Positions 11,963-20,592 of a stretch of DNA of 64,000 nucleotides are shown piece after piece. The stretch is from Antarctobacter sediminis (GTDB lineage: Bacteria; Pseudomonadota; Alphaproteobacteria; Rhodobacterales; Rhodobacteraceae): positions 1 through 64,000 of the forward strand of contig NZ_JAHUZG010000002.1 of NCBI RefSeq assembly GCF_019218285.1, written 5' to 3'. The position numbers and the translations under genes are program-made. The notes below the pieces were generated by a model. That model was not told where the DNA came from. It was given only the letters and a program-made list of their open reading frames with translations, and ran no database searches. Numbering within the stretch: the first letter of the stretch is position 1; every line of letters begins with the position of its first letter.

Positions 11963-13126
11963 TTAGTAGTTCCAGACGTCGTCATAGACGACGGCCAGGC
12001 CGGCTTCTCGCAGGTGACGCGCGCGGATCTCGGACCACTTCGCGGCGAATTCCGCCTCATCACCCGGCACGTCGCCGGCGTTCAGCTCTTGCCAAGCGGC
12101 GGCCAGCACGTCCTGCCGCTTGAGCAGCATGTCATGATGCGCCTGCGCGTCGTCGTCCCAGACACCCTTTTCCTTGAAGTAACGGATAGCCCCGTCATGC
12201 CAGGGCCACGCCTGCTGCATGCGCTGTTTTTCAAAGGCATAGCCCTTGGCCCGCGGAAAGGCCGTGGCCATTTCCTCGGCGTGCAGGTCCATCGCCTTGA
12301 CCAGCCCGTAAACCGCATCCTCGGACAGGTCCGGCAGCGCGAGGTATTCCGGGTAACCGTAGCCGTTGATCTCTACGCATTCACCTTCGGGAATACCGAT
12401 ACCCTGGCAGATCTCGGCTTTCTGAATGTAGGGGGCCACAGCGCTCAGACGCGCCCAGCCTTCGGCGTCGTCATGGGCCGTCGGCGGCCAGAAGATACCG
12501 CGCGGCGAATTGGCCAGACGTTCGACGCTGGGCGAGGTGGTGTTTGCGGCGGCGATGTCGGCCTGCCCGTTGATCAGCGCCTCTTGGCCAGCGGACCACG
12601 AAGACACCGGCACCCGAACGACATCGTCCCAGGTCAGGCCCGCAAAGGCCAGCGAAGCCTCGACGACCTTGGCGGATGCGGCGCTGCCCTGCACCACGGC
12701 AACCCGCTTACCCTTGGCATCGGCCCATGTCTTGATGCCGCTGTCAGCCGTTACAGCCGCGCCATTGCCCGGATTGGTTTCGTTATAGGACACGATGCGC
12801 AGACGCTGCGGACCATAGCCTTTCTTGGCAAAGATAAAGGCACCTTCCTGCGCGAAATAGCCGTCGCTGCCGGTGGTGACGATATCCGCCTTGCCCGAGA
12901 ACAGCGGCAACATCCGGGAGAACCCGTTGCGAACAGGAATGACCTGCAACTTGGTGCCGTAGTGGTTTTCCAGAACCTTCCCGATCGCGATCGACTCGGC
13001 ATAGACGATCGACTGGCTGTCATAGCTTGCCCAGGTCATCTGCTTTGGCAGAGGCACCTCATCGGCTCCTGCCACGGCCGGCAGCGCAGCCATGAGGGCG
13101 GCGGTAAGAATACGGTCGATTTTCAT
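11963..13126 (-). CDS. TAXI family TRAP transporter solute-binding protein
   Basis: 387 residues. The ATG at 13126 is chosen because it is preceded by AGGGAG at good spacing and gives a signal peptide (MKIDRILTAALMAALPAVAG, cleavage after AGA). The mature protein has TAXI hallmarks: MTWASYDSQSIVYAESIAIGKVLE at the start and YGTKLQVIPV...SRMLPLFSGKADIVTTGSDGYFAQEG after it. TAXI proteins bind their ligand in the periplasm and hand it to the fused TRAP permease. First gene of the operon TAXI-TRAP-LacI-opine dehydrogenase. The ligand is unknown. Confidence 0.92.
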   Translation of the reverse strand: MKIDRILTAALMAALPAVAGADEVPLPKQMTWASYDSQSIVYAESIAIGKVLENHYGTKLQVIPVRNGFSRMLPLFSGKADIVTTGSDGYFAQEGAFIFAKKGYGPQRLRIVSYNETNPGNGAAVTADSGIKTWADAKGKRVAVVQGSAASAKVVEASLAFAGLTWDDVVRVPVSSWSAGQEALINGQADIAAANTTSPSVERLANSPRGIFWPPTAHDDAEGWARLSAVAPYIQKAEICQGIGIPEGECVEINGYGYPEYLALPDLSEDAVYGLVKAMDLHAEEMATAFPRAKGYAFEKQRMQQAWPWHDGAIRYFKEKGVWDDDAQAHHDMLLKRQDVLAAAWQELNAGDVPGDEAEFAAKWSEIRARHLREAGLAVVYDDVWNY

Positions 13127-13328
13127 GTTTTTACTCCCTGAAGGTCCCGAACCGGTGGCCGACTCGACGATACATCTGATGCTGACACAGCCAATGTACA
13201 CGTGTCCATAGCCGTGAAAAACTTTCATAACCGGCATATTTTCTATCCTTTACTTACATTTATGATACCAAAGCCCGGAGCGCGTAGAAATCGTGTTCAT
13301 CTTTGGCGCTGCAAAGGAGGCCAGCCTA
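13127..13328. promoter_or_regulatory. Divergent intergenic region between TAXI-TRAP operon and GST gene, with a CG-centred palindrome
   Basis: About 200 bp separates two divergent units. It contains ACACGTGT (13198-13205), a perfect 8-bp palindrome with a central CG, as LacI-family operators usually have. An AT-rich stretch at 13240-13270 could hold the plus-strand promoter. AAAGGAGG just before 13329 fixes the GST start. The assignment as LacI operator is inference from position and symmetry only. Confidence 0.35.
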
Positions 13329-14291
13329 ATGGGGCAACTCGTCAACGGGAAATGGGTCGGCGGAAGCGACCGTCAGATCGGCGCCTCTGGCTGGGAACCG
13401 CGCAACGAAGGGTTCCGGGACCGGGTTTCTTCCGACGGGTCAACCCCCTACCCGGCCGTCGCCGGACGGTACCTGCTGGTCGAATGCCCCGGCTGCCCGC
13501 TGGCACAGCGCGTGTCGATGCTGCATCGGATGAAGCGGCTGGAAAAGGTCGTCCCCACGGTCGCCGTCCTGCCGGTAATGGGCGAACACGGGCGAGAGTT
13601 CTTTCGCGAAGCGCCCGGACAACCAGAGCCGCTGACCGGCTTTCGATATCTGTACGAAGCCTATCTTGCCAGCGATCCAGCCTATACCGGTCGCGCCTCG
13701 ACCCCGATTCTGTTCGACCTCGACCAAGGGCGCATCCTGTCAAACAACACCCGTGACATCTTTGCGATGTTCGACCGCGCCTTTGACGCCCTTACAGAAG
13801 TGCATAACAGCCTGCTGCCCCCGGCCCTGACCGGACAGATCACCGCCGTGATGGACGAGATCTATTCCGGGGTTACGTCGGCGGTCTACAAATGCGGCTT
13901 TGCCCGCGAACAATCGGTCTATGACACGGCACTGCGTCAACTGGAAAACGCGTTGGACCGGTGGGAGGCGCATCTCGCGCAGAACCGATGGCTGTTGGGG
14001 AACAACATGACCGAGGCGGATTTCATGCTTTACACCTCGCTCGCCCGATATGACGCCATCTACATCCCGCTGTTCCGGACCACAACGCGCCGGATCGCCG
14101 ATATGCCCGCGCTCAGCGGGTTTCTTGCACGGGTCCACCAATTGCCGGGCGTTGCAGGCACTTTCGATCTGCACGCCTGCATGACCCATTATTTCCGGTC
14201 GCATCTGCACATCAATCCGACCGGTCTCATCCCTGCGCCCCCGGCCCTTGACTGGCTGAGCGCACCCGACAAGGAGAGCCGGCATGCCTGA
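13329..14291 (+). CDS. Glutathione S-transferase, glutathionyl-hydroquinone reductase-like
   Basis: 320 residues from the ATG at 13329, which has a strong AAAGGAGG ribosome-binding site 8 nt upstream; an in-frame ATG 36 bp earlier has none. The N-terminal thioredoxin-like half carries VECPGCPLAQRV (residues ~51-62), matching the CPWAxR active-site cysteine motif of the ECM4/GS-HQR group with Leu in place of Trp. The C-terminal half has the helical GST fold lines WLLGNNMTEADFMLYTSLARYD and RIADMPALSGFLARVHQLPG. Family members reduce glutathionyl-(hydro)quinones. The stop overlaps the next gene by 8 bp, so the two are co-translated. Confidence 0.8.
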   Translation: MGQLVNGKWVGGSDRQIGASGWEPRNEGFRDRVSSDGSTPYPAVAGRYLLVECPGCPLAQRVSMLHRMKRLEKVVPTVAVLPVMGEHGREFFREAPGQPEPLTGFRYLYEAYLASDPAYTGRASTPILFDLDQGRILSNNTRDIFAMFDRAFDALTEVHNSLLPPALTGQITAVMDEIYSGVTSAVYKCGFAREQSVYDTALRQLENALDRWEAHLAQNRWLLGNNMTEADFMLYTSLARYDAIYIPLFRTTTRRIADMPALSGFLARVHQLPGVAGTFDLHACMTHYFRSHLHINPTGLIPAPPALDWLSAPDKESRHA

Positions 14292-15156
14292 CACCGCGAC
14301 CGCCCCCGTTGAAACCACACTCCGCCCCTTTGGCGACACCCTCGCAGGCTGCGACTGTCATGCGCATATGATCGGCGACGATCCGGCCTTTCCGCTGTCG
14401 CCGCAACGGGCCGAAGATCCCGCGCCCGGCCCGCTGGATTTCTGGCTGGACCAATACCGCGCGCACCTCGCGACGCTTGGACTGACACGGGGAGTCATCG
14501 TCCATTCAATGCTCTACGGGTTGGACAATGCCATCACCGCCGAGGCGGTCCGCCGTCTGGGGCGGGACAATTTCCGCGCCGTGGGCCTTGTGGATGGCGA
14601 TGTCAGCGAACAACAACTCGATGATATGGCCGAAGCAGGCTTTCGCGGCGTCCGTCTGAACTATGTCCACGGCGGCGTTCTGGATTGGGCCGGCACCGTT
14701 GCCCTGGCCCCGCGCTTGAACGCGCGCGGAATGCATGTGCAGATCCTCCTGCACAGCGATCAACACATGGCAGAGCTTGCGCCCGGATTGACCCGACTGG
14801 GCTGTGACGCGGTCATCGACCATATGGGGTGGCCCGACATGGCCGCAGGCCCCGGCGAAACGGGGTTCGAACAACTGCTGTCCCTGCTGGGCGATGGTCG
14901 GATCTGGCTCAAACTGTCTGGGCTGTACCGGTTCACCGATGCCCCGCATGATGCGGCAGATGCCTTTGTCGAACGCGCCCTGACCGCCAATCCCGACAGG
15001 TGCATCTGGGGCAGCGACTGGCCTTTCATCATGTTGGGAGGCGTGCGGCGCCCACAGGTAGGCGACCTTGCCAAGGCCCTGCTGCGCGCCATCCCGGACC
15101 AAAACCTGCGGCAGGCAGTGCTTGGCGACAACCCGACACGGCTGTTCGGGTTCTGA
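14284..15156 (+). CDS. Amidohydrolase-2 family protein, PDC-lactonase (LigI)-like
   Basis: 290 residues; begins 8 bp inside the GST gene. It has the TIM-barrel metal-hydrolase signature: D24-C-H26-A-H28 at the end of strand 1, VIDHMGWPD in the middle and CIWGSDWPF near residue 242, which supplies the catalytic Asp. The closest remembered relatives are 2-pyrone-4,6-dicarboxylate lactonase and related lactonases of aromatic or sugar-lactone catabolism. Pairing with a quinone-type GST hints at breakdown of an aromatic or cyclic compound, possibly linked to the divergent transporter. The exact substrate is not determinable. Confidence 0.8.
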   Translation: MPDTATAPVETTLRPFGDTLAGCDCHAHMIGDDPAFPLSPQRAEDPAPGPLDFWLDQYRAHLATLGLTRGVIVHSMLYGLDNAITAEAVRRLGRDNFRAVGLVDGDVSEQQLDDMAEAGFRGVRLNYVHGGVLDWAGTVALAPRLNARGMHVQILLHSDQHMAELAPGLTRLGCDAVIDHMGWPDMAAGPGETGFEQLLSLLGDGRIWLKLSGLYRFTDAPHDAADAFVERALTANPDRCIWGSDWPFIMLGGVRRPQVGDLAKALLRAIPDQNLRQAVLGDNPTRLFGF

Positions 15157-15226
15157 ACCGCACATCGCCGGACCGCCTTGCCCAAGGGGACAGGTGATCC
15201 GGCGGCCAATTCTAAGAAACGTCGGC

Positions 15227-16132
15227 TCAGCCCGCCTCTCGGGAACGGCAAAGCTCGGCCCGGCGCAATTGCGCCTCGGCCCGCTGTGCGACCGGCAGAT
15301 CGACCATGCGCCCCTGAACGGAAATGGCTCCGACACCCTGCGCCCTGGCCTCTTCGAACCTGGCCACGATTTCCCTGGCCAATGCGATTTCCGCATCTCC
15401 GGGCGAAAAGGCTGCGTTCAGCGGGGCAAGCTGGGACGGATGGATCGCAAAGCCCCCCTCGAACCCCAGGCGAGAGGACTTCTTCAACATCTTGGCAAAG
15501 GCATCGATGTCGCGGAACCCGGCGATGCTGCCGGCATAGCCCAAGGCCGCGATACCGGCGGCCTTGGCCGCTATGGCGACCTGCTGGCTTGGATACAGCA
15601 GACTGTCCCAATCCGGCTCCATCCCCATTTCGCGGGCGAAATCCTCGGTCCCGAGGTTGATTGCCCGCAACCGCGGATGCGCCAACGCGATGGATCGCGC
15701 CTCATGCAGGCCAAGTGGCGTTTCGATCAATGCGATCAGCGCGGTATGTCGGCCCGGGGGTTCCAGCGCTGCAAGCTGGTCGGCGATGTCACGGATCTGC
15801 GCGGCGCTTTCAACCTTGGGCACAATGACAATATCCGCCCCGGCCGCAACCGCGGCCGCCAGATCGGCGCGCTGCATTTCGGCGGGCGAATTGATCCGCA
15901 CCGCCACCTCTTTGCCCGCCGCTGCCAGAACCGGCGCGCTTTCAAGAATGCACTTGCGGGCCAGCGCCTTGGCATCCGGCGGCACCGCGTCCTCGAGGTC
16001 GAGGATCACCACATCCGCCGCGCTGCGGGCCGCTTTGGCCGCCAGCGCCGGCTGGTGCCCCGGCGTATAGAGCAGTGAGCGCCACAGCATCTCTGTGGCG
16101 CCACCCTTCACCAAAAGCCCGGCCTCAGGCAT
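15227..16132 (-). CDS. HpcH/HpaI aldolase / CitE-type acyl-CoA lyase, candidate citramalyl-CoA lyase
   Basis: About 301 residues from 16132; an internal ATG at 16090 (MLWRSLLYTPGH) fits the usual family N-terminus and is a possible start. Family motifs are VVILDLEDAVPPDAK, VAVRINSP, VPKVESAAQI, ALIETPLGLHEA and INLGTEDFAREMG, which include the acidic residues that bind Mg and CoA-ester. Such enzymes cleave (S)-citramalyl-CoA, malyl-CoA or citryl-CoA. The start overlaps the PrpD gene by 8 bp. Next to a CaiB CoA-transferase and a hotdog hydratase it fits the last step of itaconate/mesaconate degradation, giving acetyl-CoA and pyruvate. Family assignment is firm, substrate is inferred. Confidence 0.85.
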   Translation of the reverse strand: MPEAGLLVKGGATEMLWRSLLYTPGHQPALAAKAARSAADVVILDLEDAVPPDAKALARKCILESAPVLAAAGKEVAVRINSPAEMQRADLAAAVAAGADIVIVPKVESAAQIRDIADQLAALEPPGRHTALIALIETPLGLHEARSIALAHPRLRAINLGTEDFAREMGMEPDWDSLLYPSQQVAIAAKAAGIAALGYAGSIAGFRDIDAFAKMLKKSSRLGFEGGFAIHPSQLAPLNAAFSPGDAEIALAREIVARFEEARAQGVGAISVQGRMVDLPVAQRAEAQLRRAELCRSREAG

Positions 16133-17495
16133 GGCCGACCTGAGACAGCATGCCGGTATCGGCAAGCGCGGTCGCGCCATCAACGCTCAGGAAGGCCTGT
16201 GCGAGATCGGTGGAACACCCGCAATCCGCGACTTTGCGCAGCAGTTGTTCGCGCGTCATGGGCAGCGAAACGCCGCCGGGGACATGTTCGACCACCTCTT
16301 CCAGAACGCGACCATCGGTCAGCGTCACCACGATGCGTTCCGGGGTCGAAGGACCGATGTCCCCGGCGTCGCCCTTGGGCAGGTCATAGAGGTCCAGAAC
16401 CACGTCCTGCGTCATGCGGACACGGGTGGCATCCGTAAAGCGATGCTCGCGGAAATCCTCGGGCGAGACATGGCCGATCAGCAGGCCGACAACCACACAA
16501 TAGCTGACCGAGAAACGCGCCTCGGCATCGTTTGTGGGCACAAAGAACCCGGCCACCCGGTGGAAGGGCTCTGGCATCCGGACCGTGATCGACGCGATCT
16601 CGTCGCCCGCCCGAAGCCGTTTGTGCAGACGTTCCGCCGCTGCGATGGGGCGGTGCGTGTAGGCGCAGCTGGGCCAAAGCTTGCGAATGACGGGAAATTT
16701 CTCCAGCGCGCGACCGGGCTGCATGGTGCACAGCACGTCGTCGAACCCGGCGGCATCTTCGCCGCCATAAAGGCTGGCGAAACCATATTTGCCGTGCCAC
16801 AGACGGTTGTTCGCCGTCGCACCGGCCCGCGCCAAAAGCGCCGCCTGAACACCGGCCTGCGCAGCCAGACCAGCGTGCAACGCCTTGGCATCGCTACCGA
16901 ACTGCATCTTGAGACCCGCGGCAGAGCTGGCCGCCAGCGCCATCGCGTTCGACATCTGCCCCGCCGACAGGCCAAGCGCGCGGGACGCCGCCGCCGCCGC
17001 GCCCACCGGCCCCAACGTCGAGGTCGAATGCCAACCGATGTCATAGTGGCGATAGCCCATGGCCATGCCCATCCAGATGATCGCCTCATACCCGACGATC
17101 CAGGCATCACAGATCTGGTCAACGGTCATCGGAACGACCCCGGCCAGCGCAAACAGGGCGCTGTAGATCGGGGCGCTGGCATGGCTGGACCCCGAAAGCT
17201 CGTAGTCATCGAAGTCGATGGCATGGGCACGGGCACCATTAACCAGCGCCGCGCCCGTCAGGGACAACTTCTGTCCGCCGCCGACAGGCATCACGCTGCC
17301 GTCCTGCTGACCGAAAAGCGCGGCCTCGACAGCTGCAACGGGCTGCTGCTCTTGCGTACCCACGACCGTACAGGCGAGGGTATCGACCAGCGTGAACCGG
17401 GCTTCGGCCCGGTCCTGATCGGCCATCCGAAGGTCCGATTGCGTGGCCCATTCGGCGAAACGCTCGGAGAAGGTCTGAGCGAGGGGTTTCAACAT
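16125..17495 (-). CDS. MmgE/PrpD family protein (cis-aconitate decarboxylase / 2-methylcitrate dehydratase-like)
   Basis: 456 residues from the ATG at 17495, preceded by AAGGA at 8 nt. Family lines are FTLVDTLACTVVG, NGARAHAIDFDDYE, HASAPIYSALFALA, VGYEAIIWMG and LKMQFGSDAKALHAGLAAQAG. The family covers 2-methylcitrate dehydratase, cis-aconitate decarboxylase (which makes itaconate) and iminodisuccinate epimerase. It sits between the hydratase and lyase genes of a C5-dicarboxyl-CoA pathway, so either an itaconate-forming enzyme or a dehydratase/isomerase feeding the pathway would make sense. Length is normal and no obvious truncation is seen. Confidence 0.85.
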   Translation of the reverse strand: MLKPLAQTFSERFAEWATQSDLRMADQDRAEARFTLVDTLACTVVGTQEQQPVAAVEAALFGQQDGSVMPVGGGQKLSLTGAALVNGARAHAIDFDDYELSGSSHASAPIYSALFALAGVVPMTVDQICDAWIVGYEAIIWMGMAMGYRHYDIGWHSTSTLGPVGAAAAASRALGLSAGQMSNAMALAASSAAGLKMQFGSDAKALHAGLAAQAGVQAALLARAGATANNRLWHGKYGFASLYGGEDAAGFDDVLCTMQPGRALEKFPVIRKLWPSCAYTHRPIAAAERLHKRLRAGDEIASITVRMPEPFHRVAGFFVPTNDAEARFSVSYCVVVGLLIGHVSPEDFREHRFTDATRVRMTQDVVLDLYDLPKGDAGDIGPSTPERIVVTLTDGRVLEEVVEHVPGGVSLPMTREQLLRKVADCGCSTDLAQAFLSVDGATALADTGMLSQVGHA

Positions 17496-17505
17496 TTGCC
17501 TATCC

Positions 17506-18336
17506 TTAGAACTCGGCCTTGGCCGACATGGCAAGCGCGCCGTCGTTGCGCGTTGCCCACAAATCCATAGCGTTTTCTGCCGATCGTCCCTCGACCCGGA
17601 ACGGCGTCAATCCAGACAGCGGCGACAAACCACGGAAGGAAAAGGCGCGCGGGGTGCGCCCCATCTTGCGACTGGCAAGATCCACCAAAAGCGTCGCAGT
17701 CAGCGGCCCGTGAAAGACCAACCCGTCATACCCTTCGACCTGACGGGCATAATCCACGTCGTAGTGGATCCGGTGGCCGTTGAAGGTCAGCGCCGAATAG
17801 CGGAACAGCATGACCTGGGTTGGATGAATTTCCTCAGAGAACTCAGCATTTTCCGGGGCCTTTGCCGGAACGGGCCTTGGCGCGTCGGGGGCCGGATCCT
17901 CGCGATAGACGATGTCGTGCTCTTCGGTCACGGCAAGCTGCCCGCCTGAAAACATCTCGTGCCTGACGGTGACGAAACACAGCTTGCCGCTGCGACCGTC
18001 CTTTTCCACCACGTCCTTGATGGTCGAGACCTTGCGGACGTCATCCCCAAGGCGCAACGGCTCGTGGAATTCGAATCGGCCACCGGCCCACATGCGGCGT
18101 GGCAGTTCGACCGGCGGCAGGAAACCACCCTTTTGCGGGTGGCCGTCGCGCCCCAGCACGCCGGCTGGTTTCGCCTCGAGGAAATACAGCCAGTGCCAAA
18201 GCGGCGGCAGGGCGTCACCGTCCTTCAGGTCGGGTTCGCGACCGATGGTGGCCTGCATGAAGCACGCGGGTTGCGCGCGCAGCGTGTCATGCCAGACTTC
18301 GCTGCGGCCGATCCATTCGCGGACATGTTGTGTCAT
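17506..18336 (-). CDS. FAS1-like/MaoC-type hotdog dehydratase, candidate itaconyl-CoA or mesaconyl-C4-CoA hydratase
   Basis: 276 residues. The N-terminal part (VWHDTLRAQPACFMQATIGR, PLWHWLYFLEAKPAGVLGRDGHP, FLPPVELPRRMWAGGRFEF) is the line typical of HTD2-like hydratases acting on mesaconyl- or itaconyl-CoA. The C-terminal part (FRYSALTFNGHRIHYDVDYARQVEGYDGLVFHGPLTATLL) is the second hotdog with the catalytic Asn/His and Asp region. It is followed 10 bp later by the PrpD gene and preceded 21 bp earlier by the CoA-transferase. Expected reaction: hydration of a C5 enoyl-CoA to citramalyl-CoA. Confidence 0.85.
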   Translation of the reverse strand: MTQHVREWIGRSEVWHDTLRAQPACFMQATIGREPDLKDGDALPPLWHWLYFLEAKPAGVLGRDGHPQKGGFLPPVELPRRMWAGGRFEFHEPLRLGDDVRKVSTIKDVVEKDGRSGKLCFVTVRHEMFSGGQLAVTEEHDIVYREDPAPDAPRPVPAKAPENAEFSEEIHPTQVMLFRYSALTFNGHRIHYDVDYARQVEGYDGLVFHGPLTATLLVDLASRKMGRTPRAFSFRGLSPLSGLTPFRVEGRSAENAMDLWATRNDGALAMSAKAEF

Positions 18337-18357
18337 GGTCTTTCCCTTGAAGTCAGG

Positions 18358-19485
18358 TCAGGCGAACTCGGCGCGGATGGCCGAGCCGTGCTGGTCGATC
18401 GCCGGGGCCGATGCCATGACCGGCGCGGCATCGTCTTCAAGCCAGCGAATGGGGGCCGCGGGAATGTCCAGCGTCTCACCGCCTTCAGTGCTGACCGAGC
18501 GCCGCCGCAGGGCGGGATGACCGCCAAGGTCGTCGACACTGTTCACGCCGCCAAAGGCGATGTTGGCGTTGGCCAGCCGGTCGCGGAAGTCCTGCTGGGT
18601 CAGCTGGATCGACACGGCGGTGATCATCTCTTCCAGCGCGTCGCGGTTTTGGACACGGCTGTTGTTGGATTCGAACCTTGGATCCGCACCGGCGGTGTTC
18701 GAGCGCAGAACCTCCTGGCAGAACCGTTGCCATTCGCGTTCGTTCTGGATCGACAGGATGGTCAGCGCGCCTTCCGACGTTTCGAACGCGCCGTAGGGGG
18801 CCATGCTGGGATGGCGCAGACCAACGCGTTTCGGCGCGCCCTTGCCATGTTCGGCATGGATCAGCGGTACGCTCATCCAGTCGGCGGCCACGTCGAACAG
18901 CGAAACTGCGATTGCGGTCCCCTGCCCTGTCTTCTCGCGCCGCAACAGCGCCTCAAGCACGGCCGCGTGGCAGGTCATGCCCGCCCCGATATCGCAAATC
19001 GACACGCCGATGCGGCCAAGTTCGTTTTCGCCACCGCTGATCGCGGTCAGACCGGCCTCGGCCTGAATCAGGAAATCATATGCCTTGAGATGGCTGACCG
19101 CCTCGCTTTCACCGTAGCCGGTGATGTCGACGGTGATCAGCTGCGGATATTTCTCGCGCAGTTCGGCCGAGCCAAATCCGGCCCGGGCCATGGCCCCGGG
19201 GGCGAGATTCTGGATAAAGACATCTGCCTGCGAAAGCACACGGTCCAGCAGCGCCGCATCCTCTGCCTCGCGAAAATTCAGCGCGATCGATTCCTTCCCC
19301 TGGTTGGTCCAGGCGAAATATGAACTCGACCCTTTGGCGGCCTTGTCATAGCCCCGCGCAAAGTCGCCTTCGCTGCGTTCGATCTTGATCACGCGGGCAC
19401 CGGCATCGGCAAGCCGCGCCGTGCACAAGGGCGCAGCAAGCGCCTGTTCGACCGAGACCACGAGTATTCCCGTCAGCGGCTTCAT
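18358..19485 (-). CDS. CaiB/BaiF (family III) CoA-transferase
   Basis: 375 residues from the ATG at 19485, which has GGAGGAG 8 nt upstream. The sequence follows family III CoA-transferases: APLCTARLADAGARVIKIER, SYFAWTNQGKESIALNF, RAGFGSAELREKYPQLITVDITGYG and YDFLIQAEAGL. The catalytic Asp is D165 in GVSICDIGAG, by position. It would load CoA from a donor thioester onto a dicarboxylate such as itaconate or mesaconate. First gene of the four-gene minus-strand operon and divergent from a LysR regulator. Confidence 0.88.
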   Translation of the reverse strand: MKPLTGILVVSVEQALAAPLCTARLADAGARVIKIERSEGDFARGYDKAAKGSSSYFAWTNQGKESIALNFREAEDAALLDRVLSQADVFIQNLAPGAMARAGFGSAELREKYPQLITVDITGYGESEAVSHLKAYDFLIQAEAGLTAISGGENELGRIGVSICDIGAGMTCHAAVLEALLRREKTGQGTAIAVSLFDVAADWMSVPLIHAEHGKGAPKRVGLRHPSMAPYGAFETSEGALTILSIQNEREWQRFCQEVLRSNTAGADPRFESNNSRVQNRDALEEMITAVSIQLTQQDFRDRLANANIAFGGVNSVDDLGGHPALRRRSVSTEGGETLDIPAAPIRWLEDDAAPVMASAPAIDQHGSAIRAEFA

Positions 19486-19637
19486 CCGATTGTCTCCTCC
19501 AGCCTTAACCATTGCCGACGCCGCAACCGGGCGCAGAGTCGGTGACTTCGACGGGTTATCGGCCCTCCGTTCTGGAAAAAAAATTGACATTTTCTAACGG
19601 GATCATTTAGTTATTTCTAACAGCAGGAAAGCCTTCC
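19486..19637. promoter_or_regulatory. Divergent promoter with spaced direct repeat TTTCTAAC-N15-TTTCTAAC
   Basis: 152 bp between the CoA-transferase and LysR genes. An A8 run is followed by TTGACA (19584-19589), a good -35 for the plus-strand LysR gene. TTTCTAAC occurs at 19591-19598 and again at 19614-19621, 23 bp apart, about two helical turns. The same arrangement recurs upstream of the ABC importer at 25763-25800. This is a likely site for the LysR protein encoded next to it. Confidence 0.6.
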
Positions 19638-20552
19638 ATGTCCGCGCAAAATCTCCCTCCTCTCAATGCCTTACGTGTGTTCGAAGCGGTCGCCAGACTG
19701 GGTGGTGTCAGGCTTGCCGCGCAAGAGCTTTGCGTGACGCCGCCAGCTGTCAGCCACCAGATTTCGAACCTTGAGGATTTCCTTGGATCGCCGCTTTTCG
19801 TGCGGCGTGGGCGTAGCCTTGTGCTGACTGAAACCGCGAAGGATTACCTTGTCGAAGTGCGCCCCAGCCTTGAGGCCATCGCGCGGGCAACAACCGTCGC
19901 CTCCCAGCGGAAGGTCCGCGAAACCGTGACGCTGGCCGCGCCGCCGACGCTGGTTTCCATGTGGCTGATGCCGCGTTTGCCGGGATTCATGCAACAGCAT
20001 CCGGAATACGATCTACGGATCATCGACCGCATGACCTTTGATCCCGAGGAGCGCGGGATCGACGTGGCACTGGAATACCGTTTCGAACCCGATCCCGATC
20101 TGGTGTCGCAACGCATTCTCAAGGATGACGTGGCAGTTCTTGCGACCCGTGAACTGGCGGACCGGCATCGCCTTACATCGCTGGAGTCGCTGAAGGGCCT
20201 GACCCTGATCGAAACCGAACGCCGACTGACCTCGTGGAAGACGCTTTTGTCGCACTACAGCTGGGCCACGAAACAGCGCTATCTCTTTGTCAGCTATTCG
20301 TTGCACGCGTTCGAGGCCGCATCCCGCGGGATCGGCGTGGCCCTTGGCAACCGGGCCAATGCCGAACGTATGGTGGCCGAGGGACGGCTTTGCGTGCCGT
20401 TCACTCTGGATCCATCGGAGAAACCGACGGTGCCCAGCTATTTCCTCACCGCCCTGCCCCACAAGCAACGGCTGAAGCGCGTGCAACTGTTGTGGGAGTG
20501 GCTGGAGGCCGAGGCCGCACGGGACGGAATTGAAATCGACGCCCCTACATAG
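19638..20552 (+). CDS. LysR family transcriptional regulator (GcvA-like)
   Basis: 304 residues. The N-terminal winged helix (LNALRVFEAVARLGGVRLAAQELCVTPPAVSHQISNLEDFLG) is of the GcvA/AmpR type. The effector domain begins near residue 95 (VTLAAPPTLVSMWLMPRLPGFMQQHPEYDLRI). It is transcribed away from the CoA-transferase operon, the usual layout for a LysR activator and its target. By analogy with the itaconate-sensing LysR regulators of other proteobacteria (RipR/ItcR type), the effector may be a C5 dicarboxylate; this is inference. Confidence 0.92.
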   Translation: MSAQNLPPLNALRVFEAVARLGGVRLAAQELCVTPPAVSHQISNLEDFLGSPLFVRRGRSLVLTETAKDYLVEVRPSLEAIARATTVASQRKVRETVTLAAPPTLVSMWLMPRLPGFMQQHPEYDLRIIDRMTFDPEERGIDVALEYRFEPDPDLVSQRILKDDVAVLATRELADRHRLTSLESLKGLTLIETERRLTSWKTLLSHYSWATKQRYLFVSYSLHAFEAASRGIGVALGNRANAERMVAEGRLCVPFTLDPSEKPTVPSYFLTALPHKQRLKRVQLLWEWLEAEAARDGIEIDAPT

Positions 20553-20558
20553 GCGGCG

Positions 20559-20578
20559 GCGGGCCGGCCCCGGCCCGC
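20559..20578. terminator. GC hairpin between convergent LysR and ABC transporter genes
   Basis: GCGGGCC (20559-20565) pairs with GGCCCGC (20572-20578). It lies in the 40-bp gap between two convergent genes. No U-run follows on either side, so its role as terminator is likely from position but not proven. Confidence 0.45.
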
Positions 20579-20592
20579 TGCGCAGGATCGGA

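Noticed and set aside
10390-12123. 577-residue plus-strand frame across the TRAP permease gene
   Set aside because: Composition (R, Q, G, H-rich) is that of a reverse-strand shadow; the minus-strand permease explains the region.
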